Assembly: GCA_944380285.1 (NCBI GenBank)
Contig: CALWGZ010000004.1
Location: 62,001-126,000 of the forward strand
Origin: an uncultured Christensenellaceae bacterium
Lineage (GTDB): Bacteria; Bacillota; Clostridia; Christensenellales; UBA3700
Direction of reading: 5' to 3'
Length of the DNA stretch: 64,000 bases
Positions 43,201 through 50,774 of this stretch are shown piece after piece. How positions within the stretch are numbered: position 1 is the first letter of the stretch; each line of letters starts with the position of its first letter. The position numbers and the translations under genes are program-made. The notes beneath the pieces are model-generated. The model had not been told where the DNA came from, did no database searches, and saw only the letters and a program-made list of their open reading frames with translations.

Positions 43201-44782
43201 TAACGGTGTTATAATACCAATATCTTGTCGCGGGAATAGAACCCTCATCTTTTATTTTGTCGATTTCACAACTGTATTCATCGTACAGATCGTCGCTCCA
43301 TGTCACCGTCTTCGCGTTTTCATAATCGTTAAATACCTCACCGTCTGCCGTATATGCGGTCGCCTTTCCGTTGATGATGAAGCTGCCGTCCGAAAATTCG
43401 GCATCATAATATACCACAGCTTGATTTGTATACCTTTTACCGTAAGAACTGTGACTGCTGCCATTCTCCCGTACCGTCAATTCGACCAATTCGCGAGTGG
43501 GCGCGTCCTCTTCTTCGTCTTGATAGCCTGCACTCGCATTGTGTATCGCACTCTCAAACACCAAGTCGGACGTATCATAATCGTCATTACGTGCAGTAAA
43601 TGTGACCATCACAAATTGATATTGCATCTTGCTGCGCTTCTCTTCCATTTGCTCGACGAGCTCGGACACACCCATCATCCCTTCCAACGAATCGAAAAGA
43701 TCGTCTTCGCTCATGTCCTCGTCAAAGTCACCGAAAAGATCTTCTCCGCTGACTTCGTTCAGCCGATCTATCATCCTCTCCATGTTGGCATATTCGGGCG
43801 AATAGAATGTTATCGACGTTCGATTTTCACCATCGTCCTCACTGAAACCAAAGAAGTTCATAATTGAACTTTTCGATGTATAATACGGCTCAAAACCCCC
43901 ATACGCAGATTTGTTCAAAGGATTGACCGCTACAAATTTTACGGGGACAGCAACCACGGTCGCCATAATAGCGGCTGTCAAAAGCAAAACGATGGCAACT
44001 TTGATTTTGAACGCTATTTTGCCGCTCTTTGCGGAAAATTTGCTTTGTTTGACCTTCGCGCCGACGGCTTCTTTTTGCTCGATATCTATATATTTCGTCT
44101 CAAACAAAATGCGGAACACGAAAAATATAATCCCGAACACTCCCAATACCACGCAAAACGAAAGCCCTGCGCCCGGAGAACCGAGCCACTCGCCCGCCTT
44201 GCCGACTCCTATCGAACCAAGCACGATCAACGCGGCGACGACCACGCCGTCCACAAGCCAACTTTTGAGTGACGAAACTTCGCCATACGGAAATTTCCAT
44301 GCTCGGAAAAACCTATATGAACCGCCCAATATCAGGAAGATCGCAATCGCCAACAGCACTACGCAAATTGCGGTGAATCCGCCGTCGACATTGATCGTAA
44401 ACGCATTGACAAAACCATTTGCCGACACATCATAGCCCATATGCAGCATGATGGGAGCGCTCAGCGACAAAAGCACCAACACTCCCAGCAACAATGTGCC
44501 GACACCTTCGACAAGCCACCATGCCTTGCCGATCCCGGCAAAAACTTTGGCTGCCTTCTCCCCCGAAAAGATATCCAACTTTATCCCCGATCGCGGATGA
44601 GTCTCCTGCTCCGACTGATTTCTTGCAACATAACTGTAACCGCACTTGCTGCAAAAAATTTCATCTTCTTTGCGAGGATTGCCGCATACCGGACATTCCG
44701 AAGGCAAACCTTCACCTGCTTTCTCGCCGCAATAGGGGCAAAACGTGCCTTCAAATTCCTTTCCGCACTTCTTGCAAACCAT
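40223..44782 (-). CDS. Giant zinc-ribbon, multi-TM, leucine-rich-repeat protein with DUF6273-like C-terminus
   Basis: A 1519-residue composite protein. Residues 1-50 hold two zinc-ribbon-like Cys pairs sets (CKKCG/CPYCG and CPVCG/CSKCG). About 80-300 contain five hydrophobic helices. A soluble region (about 310-640) follows, then BspA-like LRR_5 repeats (about 545-1190; recurring [FI]-x-GCSGLTSV-TIPDSVTSIG pattern). Next is one Listeria-Bacteroides/InlB-type repeat (YTFLGWYKDPSF...YAKW) and a C-terminal DUF6273-like domain with CGYWWLRSP and GVVPALNI. The ribbons suggest a cytosolic N-terminus and an outside LRR part. Base composition is more AT-rich than the neighbours. GGAGAG precedes the ATG. 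It could bind host or bacterial surface ligands; the function is not known. Confidence 0.85.
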   Translation of the reverse strand: MVCKKCGKEFEGTFCPYCGEKAGEGLPSECPVCGNPRKEDEIFCSKCGYSYVARNQSEQETHPRSGIKLDIFSGEKAAKVFAGIGKAWWLVEGVGTLLLGVLVLLSLSAPIMLHMGYDVSANGFVNAFTINVDGGFTAICVVLLAIAIFLILGGSYRFFRAWKFPYGEVSSLKSWLVDGVVVAALIVLGSIGVGKAGEWLGSPGAGLSFCVVLGVFGIIFFVFRILFETKYIDIEQKEAVGAKVKQSKFSAKSGKIAFKIKVAIVLLLTAAIMATVVAVPVKFVAVNPLNKSAYGGFEPYYTSKSSIMNFFGFSEDDGENRTSITFYSPEYANMERMIDRLNEVSGEDLFGDFDEDMSEDDLFDSLEGMMGVSELVEQMEEKRSKMQYQFVMVTFTARNDDYDTSDLVFESAIHNASAGYQDEEEDAPTRELVELTVRENGSSHSSYGKRYTNQAVVYYDAEFSDGSFIINGKATAYTADGEVFNDYENAKTVTWSDDLYDEYSCEIDKIKDEGSIPATRYWYYNTVTDQLVLTGGDTGIIAEKLTGDWSSYLRAVRGIVIDGDVSISDNAFEGLSNLSSVTFNDGGSIFHVGKDAFVGTAYWNDIDNWQDGQLYVGDWLIGLRNVPDGEFEIDEDLKYAEGFLARATGVTTLILHTADYDTISDMLGYQGSNSEVKRFELFPRSVKNIVIADGVEEIDSDAFSGFDKITSVTIPDSVISIGDYAFEDCSGLTCVTIGDGVTSIGREAFSGCSNLISIVIPDSVTSIGYGTFGGCSGLTSIVIPDSVTSIGSDAFDDCSSLTSVVIPDSVISIGSSAFSGCSGLTSVTIPFVGGRADGTGRTHFGYIFNVIDLSHSIYSIPSSLQEVIITGGESIGDWAFAGYNGLTSVTIGEGVTSIGISSFFGCSGLTSITIPDSVTSIDDSAFSGCSSLQFNEHGGAKYLGNEVNPYVVLYDVTDTSVTSFEIMAQTKIIFAGTFSGCSGLTSVTIGDSVISIGEQAFWGCSGLTSITIPDSVTGIGYGAFAGCSGLTSITIPFVGEKADGTGSTSFDYIFVYSDYDVPESLKEVIITGGESIADGAFEGCTSLTTVTIPDTVTTLGDNVFEGCTSLEKIIFNGTIEQWKALESNSSDNDKLIVECADGRYRYRVTYDLDGGVNAASNPSSYTRDTLGGADGSIALADPIKLYDYNGDGSFEVAPDGYTFLGWYKDPSFEQEVTSLTLDLGDVTLYAKWSEPVSQTVQYLRVDENNEVDAQGEYILFGWYPQTIKSSDVTVGDVADEDGYYLGSDGERYAKVVADPHESGYTFSDGSDVTNGDTYYFKVEPIRWRILSESGGSAFILADGIIANHYYHHTTSSTTIEGETVYANNYKHSDIREWLNGEFLNTAFGEVAQSLIETTEVDNSVYSTGYDSNPWACENTFDKVFLLSYREVTNSEYGFSSDDEDYGTARQMTVSDYACSTGAYMDTSGDYFGCGYWWLRSPYSYRSDGAHFVYSDGYADCVYTVYYVYYGVVPALNITL

Positions 44783-44802
44783 AATTTTTCTCTCCTATTT
44801 TG

Positions 44803-44827
44803 GGTATCGAATATACTATTCGATACC
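44803..44827. repeat. Palindrome copy 1, in the LRR gene leader
   Basis: GGTATCGAAT-ATACT-ATTCGATACC: 10-bp perfect arms, 5-base loop, between the promoter and the ribosome-binding site of the LRR gene. The same arms recur at 44970-44994. Confidence 0.7.
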
Positions 44828-44841
44828 TACTTTGCAACTAT

Positions 44842-44871
44842 ATTATAAACTTGGATATTATTCTATGTCAA
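44842..44871 (-). promoter_or_regulatory. Promoter of the LRR gene
   Basis: Minus-strand TTGACA (44866-44871), 18-base spacer, TATAAT (44842-44847). Confidence 0.8.
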
Positions 44872-44963
44872 TGGATTATGAAAAATTAAAAATTTTACCT
44901 TTGAATTTCCCAAAATCATACACATATGTCTATTATCTTTGTTTTCTTGGTGAAAGATTGCGA

Positions 44964-45000
44964 AAAGCAGGTATCGAATTGCATATTCGATACCTGCTTT
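44964..45000 (-). terminator. Terminator of the Bro-N fragment, palindrome copy 2
   Basis: 16-bp perfect arms (44964-44979 and 44985-45000) around TGCAT; the inner 10 bp of each arm are identical to the palindrome in the LRR leader. On the minus strand TTTTCGC follows. Confidence 0.7.
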
Positions 45001-45021
45001 GCTTTCTCGCAAAGGCGTTTT

Positions 45022-45339
45022 TCAAGGGGCGTTGCACGGTTCAGCCTTTGGCGACGGAACGGATTGCACAAGCCGCAAAACGCCTTTGGTGTCAAGGCAG
45101 TCCGTAAGGCGCATTTTGCCGTCGTCGGCGCGCATTTTCAAACCGTGACAATTTGTCACAGTTTCATTTCCCTCTGCGCGTAACCGTTGCTTCAACTTTC
45201 GCCAATAGGCGTTTGGGTCTTTGCTGTCCGTCAATACGGCAACAACATCCACCACGGAAAAATACCATTCCTCTTCTTCCGCGTTCCAATGCGTCCTGAT
45301 CTGTCTGCTTTCAAAAACCTTGATCTTGTTCTCGAGCAT
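45022..45339 (-). pseudogene. Truncated Bro-N domain (phage antirepressor-like) protein
   Basis: The first 105 residues match the N-terminal Bro-N DNA-binding domain found in phage antirepressors and stand-alone Bro family proteins: RTHWNAEEEEWYFSVVDVV, AYWRKLKQRL and RLVQSVPSPKAEP. Full-length relatives usually run 250-300 residues; after PSPKAEP they continue with an FKLW-type segment. Here the frame ends four residues later, and neither other frame downstream continues the homology, so the C-terminal part is missing. GGGAGGAG precedes the ATG and a promoter is visible (45370-45399), so a short protein may still be made. It is the only phage-like trace in the window. Confidence 0.75.
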
Positions 45340-45369
45340 AATTCTCCTCCCGGCGTCCTTGTCAAATCC

Positions 45370-45399
45370 ATTATATCACAAAACAGACCTGCAAAACAA
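45370..45399 (-). promoter_or_regulatory. Promoter of the Bro-N fragment
   Basis: Minus-strand TTGTTT (45394-45399), 18-base spacer, TATAAT (45370-45375). Confidence 0.5.
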
Positions 45400-45482
45400 A
45401 TGAAGCGTAAGAATATATCCCCTTGCCTGTTGTCGACGCACCAAGCCTAAACTTAGACCGCACCGCGTGTATGTGAGCAAGG

Positions 45483-45590
45483 TTTTGACGAGATCTTTTG
45501 CGCCGATACTTCGTCTTGCCCCTTGCTAAGCCATAAAGGATTGAGCTGCGGGGACGCGACTCGTCTCGGCGCAAAATCTCTACGTCAAAA
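45483..45590. repeat. Foldback element 1
   Basis: Interrupted inverted repeat: TTTTGACG (45483-45490) and TTTTGCGCCGA (45496-45506) pair with TCGGCGCAAAA (45565-45575) and CGTCAAAA (45583-45590). No open frame with a ribosome-binding site lies inside. Confidence 0.65.
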
Positions 45591-45602
45591 CTGCTACGCA
45601 CC

Positions 45603-45644
45603 GACAAAAATGCCGACAGCGTTTTTGCTGTCGGCATTTTTGTC
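45603..45644. terminator. Bidirectional terminator-like hairpin
   Basis: 18-bp perfect arms (GACAAAAATGCCGACAGC and its complement) around a 6-base loop; U runs follow on both strands. Confidence 0.75.
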
Positions 45645-45671
45645 TGTGCGATACTCACCTACTTATAAAAA

Positions 45672-45805
45672 ATTTGACCGCACAGAATGGTGCAGATTCG
45701 CCCCGTTCGGGTTGCGAGGCGGCGACCCAGTGTACTTGATCGTACACGGTCAGCCGCCGAGACGTTCCGAACGGGGCGAAGGTGTGCCGTTATGTGCGGT
45801 CAAAT
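45672..45805. repeat. Three-tier foldback element 2 (134 bp)
   Basis: Outer 13-bp perfect terminal inverted repeats ATTTGACCGCACA (45672-45684; complement 45793-45805). A 14-bp perfect middle pair TTCGCCCCGTTCGG (45697-45710; complement 45767-45780). Inner GGCGGC/GCCGCC (45718, 45753) and TGTAC/GTACA pairs. It contains the stop codon of the small membrane protein gene. MITE-like, or a large structured RNA/terminator. Confidence 0.75.
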
Positions 45806-46132
45806 AAGGACGTTGCCAAGGATGGCAAGTACAAGGAACACCGCCAAAAGCACATAGATGATGAGTTTGACCCATTGCTTCTTGCCGCGCGCATACATCA
45901 ACGTCGGGAAGCCGAGCGCGATAACGACGCAGATGTCCTTGATCGTGGTCAGGACGGTGCCGACCGTGCCGAGCGAGCCGTCGACCGCGTTGACGATGAG
46001 GTTGACGACATAGACGACGACGGAGACGCAGATCGCGATGCACGCGAGCAGATTGATGATGTTGCCGGTGCTGACGACGCTGCCGCGCTTGCCGGTGGAA
46101 TTGGATTGCTTCTTGTTGGAATTGTTTGCCAT
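45800..46132 (-). CDS. Small membrane protein, unknown function
   Basis: A 110-residue protein with a polar N-terminus (about 1-22, Lys/Ser/Asn-rich) and three hydrophobic helices at about 25-46, 55-72 and 85-108. I recognise no family. GGAGGT with a six-base spacer fixes ATG 46132. The last codons and the TGA stop fall inside the foldback element at 45672-45805, so the present C-terminus may have been set by insertion of that element. It lies downstream of gapA, beyond its terminator; no separate promoter was identified. Confidence 0.65.
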   Translation of the reverse strand: MANNSNKKQSNSTGKRGSVVSTGNIINLLACIAICVSVVVYVVNLIVNAVDGSLGTVGTVLTTIKDICVVIALGFPTLMYARGKKQWVKLIIYVLLAVFLVLAILGNVLI

Positions 46133-46143
46133 GATAGACCTCC

Positions 46144-46179
46144 AAAAAACGACAAAAGCCCCGCCGCGAGGCGAGGCTT
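46144..46179 (-). terminator. gapA terminator
   Basis: Stem AGCCUCGCC/GGCGGGGCU-type (46156-46179, one G-U pair), followed on the minus strand by TTTTGTCG and a T run. Confidence 0.85.
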
Positions 46180-46188
46180 GAGCGGTTG

Positions 46189-47250
46189 TTACTTCAATTC
46201 GGAGAAGTACTTGATCGTCCTGACCATTTGGCTGGTGTAGGAGTTCTCGTTGTCGTACCAAGAGACGACCTGGACTTGGTAGGTGTCGTCGTCGATCTTG
46301 CTGACCATGGTCTGGGTCGCGTCGAACAGCGAGCCGTACTTCATGCCGATGACGTCGGAAGAGACGATCTCGTCGGTGTTGTAGCCGAAGGACTCGGTCG
46401 CCTCGGACTTCATAGCCTCGTTGATGCCCTCTTTGGTGACATCCTTGCCCTTGACGACGGCGACGAGGATGGTGGTGGAACCGGTCGCGGTCGGGACGCG
46501 CTGAGCGGAGCCGATCAGCTTGCCGTTGAGCTCGGGGATGACCAGACCGATTGCCTTAGCGGCGCCGGTGCTGTTGGGAACGATGTTCTGCGCGCCGGCT
46601 CTGGACCTTCTGAGGTCGCCCTTGCGCTGCGGACCGTCGAGGATCATTTGATCGCCGGTGTAGGCGTGGACGGTGGTCATGATGCCGCTGACGACGGGAG
46701 CGTAGTCGTTGAGAGCCTTAGCCATCGGAGCGAGGCAGTTGGTGGTGCAGGACGCAGCGGAGATGATGGTGTCCTCCGGCTTGAGCGTCTTGTGGTTGAC
46801 GTTGTAGACGATGGTGGGAAGATCGTTGCCCGCGGGAGCGGAGATGACGACCTTGCGCGCGCCGGCGTCGATGTGAGCCTGCGCCTTCGCCTTGCTGGTG
46901 TAGAAGCCGGTGCACTCGAGCACGACGTCGACCTTGAGCTCCTTCCACGGGAGGTCGGAAGCCTTGGGCATAGCGTAGATGGTGATCTCCTTGCCGTCGA
47001 CGGTGATGCTGCCGGGGGTGACGACGGTCTTGCCGTCCTCAGCCATGACGGCGTCCTTGTAGGTCACCTCGTGACCCATAGCGACGTAGTTGCCCTGCAT
47101 GGTGTCGTACTTGAGAAGATGAGCGAGCATCTTGGGGCTGGTGAGGTCGTTGATAGCGACGACTTCGTAACCTTCGGCGCCGAACATCTGTCTGAACGCA
47201 AGTCTGCCGATGCGGCCGAAGCCGTTGATAGCTACTCTGACATTTGCCAT
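46189..47250 (-). CDS. gapA: Glyceraldehyde-3-phosphate dehydrogenase
   Basis: A 353-residue glycolytic NAD-dependent GAPDH. The N-terminal Rossmann motif [14 protein letters not shown] and Asp35 in AINDL favour NAD. The catalytic Cys168 is in [12 protein letters not shown], and the active-site His lies in [10 protein letters not shown]. The phosphate-binding [10 protein letters not shown] and the C-terminal [13 protein letters not shown] are intact. GGAGG precedes the ATG. It is transcribed alone from 47305-47333; no phosphoglycerate kinase gene is adjacent. Confidence 0.97.
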   Translation of the reverse strand: MANVRVAINGFGRIGRLAFRQMFGAEGYEVVAINDLTSPKMLAHLLKYDTMQGNYVAMGHEVTYKDAVMAEDGKTVVTPGSITVDGKEITIYAMPKASDLPWKELKVDVVLECTGFYTSKAKAQAHIDAGARKVVISAPAGNDLPTIVYNVNHKTLKPEDTIISAASCTTNCLAPMAKALNDYAPVVSGIMTTVHAYTGDQMILDGPQRKGDLRRSRAGAQNIVPNSTGAAKAIGLVIPELNGKLIGSAQRVPTATGSTTILVAVVKGKDVTKEGINEAMKSEATESFGYNTDEIVSSDVIGMKYGSLFDATQTMVSKIDDDTYQVQVVSWYDNENSYTSQMVRTIKYFSELK

Positions 47251-47304
47251 AATATATAGTCCTCCAAAAATAATTCCGTTTTATCCCTTTTCGGGTTCGC
47301 AATA

Positions 47305-47333
47305 ATTTTAACAATTATCGCGCGATTTTGCAA
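47305..47333 (-). promoter_or_regulatory. gapA promoter
   Basis: Minus-strand TTGCAA (47328-47333), 17-base spacer, TAAAAT (47305-47310). ATAATT-GTTAA-AATTAT, an inverted repeat, overlaps the -10. Confidence 0.7.
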
Positions 47334-47373
47334 CCGATTTATATCAATTTTTTGCCTTTTGCGCCGTTTGCGA

Positions 47374-49059
47374 TCAACGAGACGCGTTGCCGCGGACGGT
47401 GTCGATCCAATTGCGGTTGCCCGCGTCGATCGCCGCCTGTATCGCGTCCGCAAGCGCGCTGTTGGTGTCGCGGACGACGACCTGAACGCCCTGATCGCCC
47501 GAAATGCCCGTCTCGTCAAAGGTCTTTTCGTCGATCGCGCAATCGGAGTTGCCGATGAAGATGTTGAGGAAGTTGCCCTCCGGCTCGCAGTCCTTGAAGC
47601 AATACTCGCCGATGATCTCGACGGTGTCGGGGATGTTGATCATGCCCTTGACGCCGGCGAGCGCATAGGGACGAAGCTCGACGATGTCGCCCTCGATCGC
47701 CGCGTCCATCAAGAAGTAGAAGGACAGGAAGTTGCTCTCGTCATGCTCGCCCGTCATGCCGGGCTTGTTGTTGCAGTCCTCGGGATCGAACGCGCCGATG
47801 TAGGCATAGACGACCTCGCCGGTCGAATCGGTCAGGATGTAGTGCGCCCTGTTGACGGGCTCGCTGCCGCCGAAGTAGGTGTACGAGGTCAATTGCACGA
47901 ATTGATAGCCGGACGCCTCGCAGAGGAACTTGTTCTCGATCGAGCCGGTCACCTCGGACGCGACTCCGCCCGCAAAGGCGCCGTCGCCGATGCTCTCGAT
48001 CTGCGCTCCGATCGTAAAGCCCGCCAATCTGTCGCAGCCGTAGAAGGTCAAGTCGGAGATCTTGGTGACGCTGTCGGGCAGCATGTTGGAGTTCGCCTCG
48101 GACGGCTTGACGGTCGTGAGGCGTTCGCAATTCATGAACGCGCCGCTGCCGATCGCCTCGAGGTCGCGGGTGCCGTCCTCTCTCGCCGCAAACTCGACGG
48201 TCGCCAAACGGGTGCAGCCGCTGAACGCATATGCGGACACGGTGACCACGCCCGCGGGGACGGTGATCGAGCTGAACGACGAGCTGTCGTTGTTCTCAAA
48301 AGAATAAGCGCCGATATATTTGAGGCTGTCGGGAAGCGTGACCTTGCCGAGGTTGTTGTCGCGGAACGCGCCCTCCCCTATCTTCTCGACGGTGCTGCCC
48401 TCGGCGAAAGTGAGAGAACTGATGCTGTCGCAATTGTCGAACATGCCGTCGGGGATGTCCTTGAGACCGGTGCCGATCGTGACCGAAGTGAGATCGCCGC
48501 AGTCCTTGAACGCGTCTTCGCCGACCTCGGTGAGCGTGTCGGGGAGCACGAATTGCTTCTCGCCGCTCGCGCCGCTCGTCTCGAGGTTGGAACAGCCCTC
48601 GAACGCGCTCGCGCCGATCTTTTCGAGCGAAGACGGCAGCTTGACTCGCACAAGCCCCGTGCAATCGGAGAACGCGCGCTCGGGGATCTCCTTCAACGAG
48701 TCGGGCAGGCTGACGTAGGTCAACTTGGTGTTGTCCTCGAACACGCCTTCTTCGAGCTCGATCATCGTGATGTCCTCGCTGAAGATCACCTCGGTGACCG
48801 AAGTGTTGTCGAGGAAGCCCTCTTCGATGAGCGCGACGCGCCTGCCCGCAATGCGCGCAGGTATGGTCAATGCGGTGTCTTCGCCCTCATAGGCGGAAAT
48901 GGTCGCGGTGTTGCCGCTGACGGAATAGACAAACCCGTCGCTGCGTCTCTCGCCGTCCGACGAAGCGTAGGCGTCGATGAAATAGCCGCCGACCGCTACG
49001 AGCACGATCGCAAGCGCGGCTATCACGCAGATCAGGGCGATGTTCTGTCTTTTTGTCAT
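47374..49059 (-). CDS. BspA-like leucine-rich-repeat surface protein
   Basis: A 561-residue exported protein. It has an N-terminal hydrophobic helix (about residues 5-28; uncleaved anchor or signal) and then LRR_5 repeats across about 70-500 (FEGCSNL, FKDCGDLTSVTIGTGLKDI, FSGCTRLATV). Such repeats mediate binding to host or bacterial surfaces in BspA-type proteins. It lacks the zinc ribbons, multiple helices and C-terminal domain of the larger LRR protein at 40-45 kb. Codon use is GC-rich like the surroundings, unlike that protein. AAAGGAA precedes ATG 49059. Confidence 0.88.
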   Translation of the reverse strand: MTKRQNIALICVIAALAIVLVAVGGYFIDAYASSDGERRSDGFVYSVSGNTATISAYEGEDTALTIPARIAGRRVALIEEGFLDNTSVTEVIFSEDITMIELEEGVFEDNTKLTYVSLPDSLKEIPERAFSDCTGLVRVKLPSSLEKIGASAFEGCSNLETSGASGEKQFVLPDTLTEVGEDAFKDCGDLTSVTIGTGLKDIPDGMFDNCDSISSLTFAEGSTVEKIGEGAFRDNNLGKVTLPDSLKYIGAYSFENNDSSSFSSITVPAGVVTVSAYAFSGCTRLATVEFAAREDGTRDLEAIGSGAFMNCERLTTVKPSEANSNMLPDSVTKISDLTFYGCDRLAGFTIGAQIESIGDGAFAGGVASEVTGSIENKFLCEASGYQFVQLTSYTYFGGSEPVNRAHYILTDSTGEVVYAYIGAFDPEDCNNKPGMTGEHDESNFLSFYFLMDAAIEGDIVELRPYALAGVKGMINIPDTVEIIGEYCFKDCEPEGNFLNIFIGNSDCAIDEKTFDETGISGDQGVQVVVRDTNSALADAIQAAIDAGNRNWIDTVRGNASR

Positions 49060-49115
49060 AAAAAATTCCTTTGTCCGTTTTGCCGCGCGGCTCAAAACCT
49101 TTCGCGGCGTTTACT

Positions 49116-49144
49116 ATTATAACACACGGACGCGCATATTACAA
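49116..49144 (-). promoter_or_regulatory. Promoter of the LRR gene at 47374
   Basis: Minus-strand TTGTAA (49139-49144), 17-base spacer, TATAAT (49116-49121). Confidence 0.75.
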
Positions 49145-49172
49145 TAAAATTTCGCGCTTTTCGCGAGATCGC

Positions 49173-50774
49173 TCATTTTGTCCTTCCGCCGGCGCAGAGA
49201 TAGGCGGCTGCGGCGGCGGCGACTTTGACGCCGTCGACCGCGGACGAAGTGATCCCTCCCGCATATCCGGCGCCCTCTCCGCACGGCATCAAACCCTTGA
49301 TCGAGCTGTGAAAACCGTCGTCGCGCGCGATCCTAACGGGCGAGGACGACCTCGTCTCGGGACCGGTCAGGATCGCGGACGGGCTGTCAAATCCTTTTAT
49401 CCTGCGCCCGAACACCGGCAAAGCCGCGGCTATGCCGTCCATCACGAAGCGCGGCAGCGCGTCGCGAAGGTCGCAAAAGGTCACCCCTCGCGGATAGGTG
49501 GGCTTGACGTCCCCGGGCGCGTTCGCTCCGCCGCCGAGCAGCGCGCCGACCGTCATCCCGACCGCGCGGTATCCGCCGCCCGCGGCGAACGCCTTTCTCT
49601 CCAAGTCGCGCTGAAAGCGCATCCCGGCGAGCGCGTCGTCCGCCCCGAAATCGCCCTGTCTCACGCCGACCAGCAGCGCGCTGTTGGCGTTGGCTCCGTC
49701 GCGGCGGCTCAAACTCATGCCGTTTGTGACGACGCCGCCCTCTTCGGACGCCGCGGCGACGACGTAGCCGCCCGGGCACATACAAAAGGTGTAGCACCCC
49801 CTGCCGTCGTCCGTCTTGCACGACAGCTTGTAGTCCGCCGCCGGCAGCCTGCCGCGCGCCCTGCCGTATTGCGCGAGGTCGATGTCGCTTTGCAAATGCT
49901 CTATCCTCACGCCGACAGCGAACGGTTTTTGTTCGATCAGCGTCTTGCCGTCCAGATATTCGAACACGTCGCGCGCGCTGTGCCCGACCGCGAGCACGCA
50001 CACGTCCGTGTCGATCGTATATTCGCCGCCCTCGCCGGTGACGCGCACCGCTTTGAGCGCTCCGCCGCCCGTCTCGACGGCGACAAACTTGGAGTTGAAC
50101 CTCACCTCGCCGCCCAGCCTCTCGATCTCGCGGCGCATGCCCGCGACGACGTCGACCAGTCTGTCCGTACCGATGTGCGGCTTGGCGTCGACGGTCAGCT
50201 CCTCTCCGCCGCCCATGTCGGCGAACGTCCTCAGCACGGTCGCTATCAGCGTGTCCGAGATGCCTGTCGCGAGCTTGCCGTCCGAAAAAGTGCCCGCGCC
50301 GCCCTCGCCGAACTGCACGTTGCTTTCGGGGTCGAGCGCGCCGCCCTCGGCGAACGCCTTGACCTTGGCGAGCCGCTTCTCCACGCTGTCGCCGCGCTCG
50401 AGCACTATCGGATTGAACCCGGCGTACGCGAGCGTGAGCGCGCAAAACAGCCCCGCAGGTCCGCTGCCCACCACGACGGGGCGCAAAAACTCCTTGGGCG
50501 GCGTCATATCGCGCGCGATCTCGCGCAAAGACTTCGTCCTTTTGTGTTCGGGCAAGCCGCGCTTTTTCGCCCTCTTTTCGTCGCTCGGCGACAGCGTCGC
50601 GCCGATCGTCGCGACATATTTGAGGTCGGGTTTGCGGCGGCAATCGAGGGACAATTTGAGCAATTCGACGCCCTTGATGTCGGACGGCTTGAGGTGCAGC
50701 GCCTCCGCCGCCCTGCGCGCGAGCAGCGCGTCGTCAAAGTCGAGGGGCAGCGTCACGCCGCTCAGCGCGATCAT
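49173..50774 (-). CDS. NAD(P)/FAD-dependent dehydrogenase (COG2509-type)
   Basis: A 533-residue cytosolic flavoprotein. A small N-terminal domain of about 85 residues precedes the FAD-binding motif VVVGSGPAGLFCALTLAYAG. Further family marks are NVQFGEGGAGTFSDGKL, a GTDRLVDVVAGMR segment, VLAVGHSARDVFEYL and the end GEGAGYAGGITSSAVDG. The group is an uncharacterised FAD-dependent dehydrogenase family frequent in Clostridia; the substrate is unknown. The ATG overlaps the preceding stop codon (ATGA), with GGGGAAGG just before it. Confidence 0.88.
   Translation of the reverse strand: MIALSGVTLPLDFDDALLARRAAEALHLKPSDIKGVELLKLSLDCRRKPDLKYVATIGATLSPSDEKRAKKRGLPEHKRTKSLREIARDMTPPKEFLRPVVVGSGPAGLFCALTLAYAGFNPIVLERGDSVEKRLAKVKAFAEGGALDPESNVQFGEGGAGTFSDGKLATGISDTLIATVLRTFADMGGGEELTVDAKPHIGTDRLVDVVAGMRREIERLGGEVRFNSKFVAVETGGGALKAVRVTGEGGEYTIDTDVCVLAVGHSARDVFEYLDGKTLIEQKPFAVGVRIEHLQSDIDLAQYGRARGRLPAADYKLSCKTDDGRGCYTFCMCPGGYVVAAASEEGGVVTNGMSLSRRDGANANSALLVGVRQGDFGADDALAGMRFQRDLERKAFAAGGGYRAVGMTVGALLGGGANAPGDVKPTYPRGVTFCDLRDALPRFVMDGIAAALPVFGRRIKGFDSPSAILTGPETRSSSPVRIARDDGFHSSIKGLMPCGEGAGYAGGITSSAVDGVKVAAAAAAYLCAGGRTK

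Noticed and set aside
45371..45807. Small frames across the foldback elements as transposase remnants
   Set aside because: No catalytic motif, and both strands are open only because of the inverted repeats.
47300..47320. Rex box at gapA
   Set aside because: TTGTTAA is followed by ATTG rather than a proper inverted half; too many mismatches to claim.
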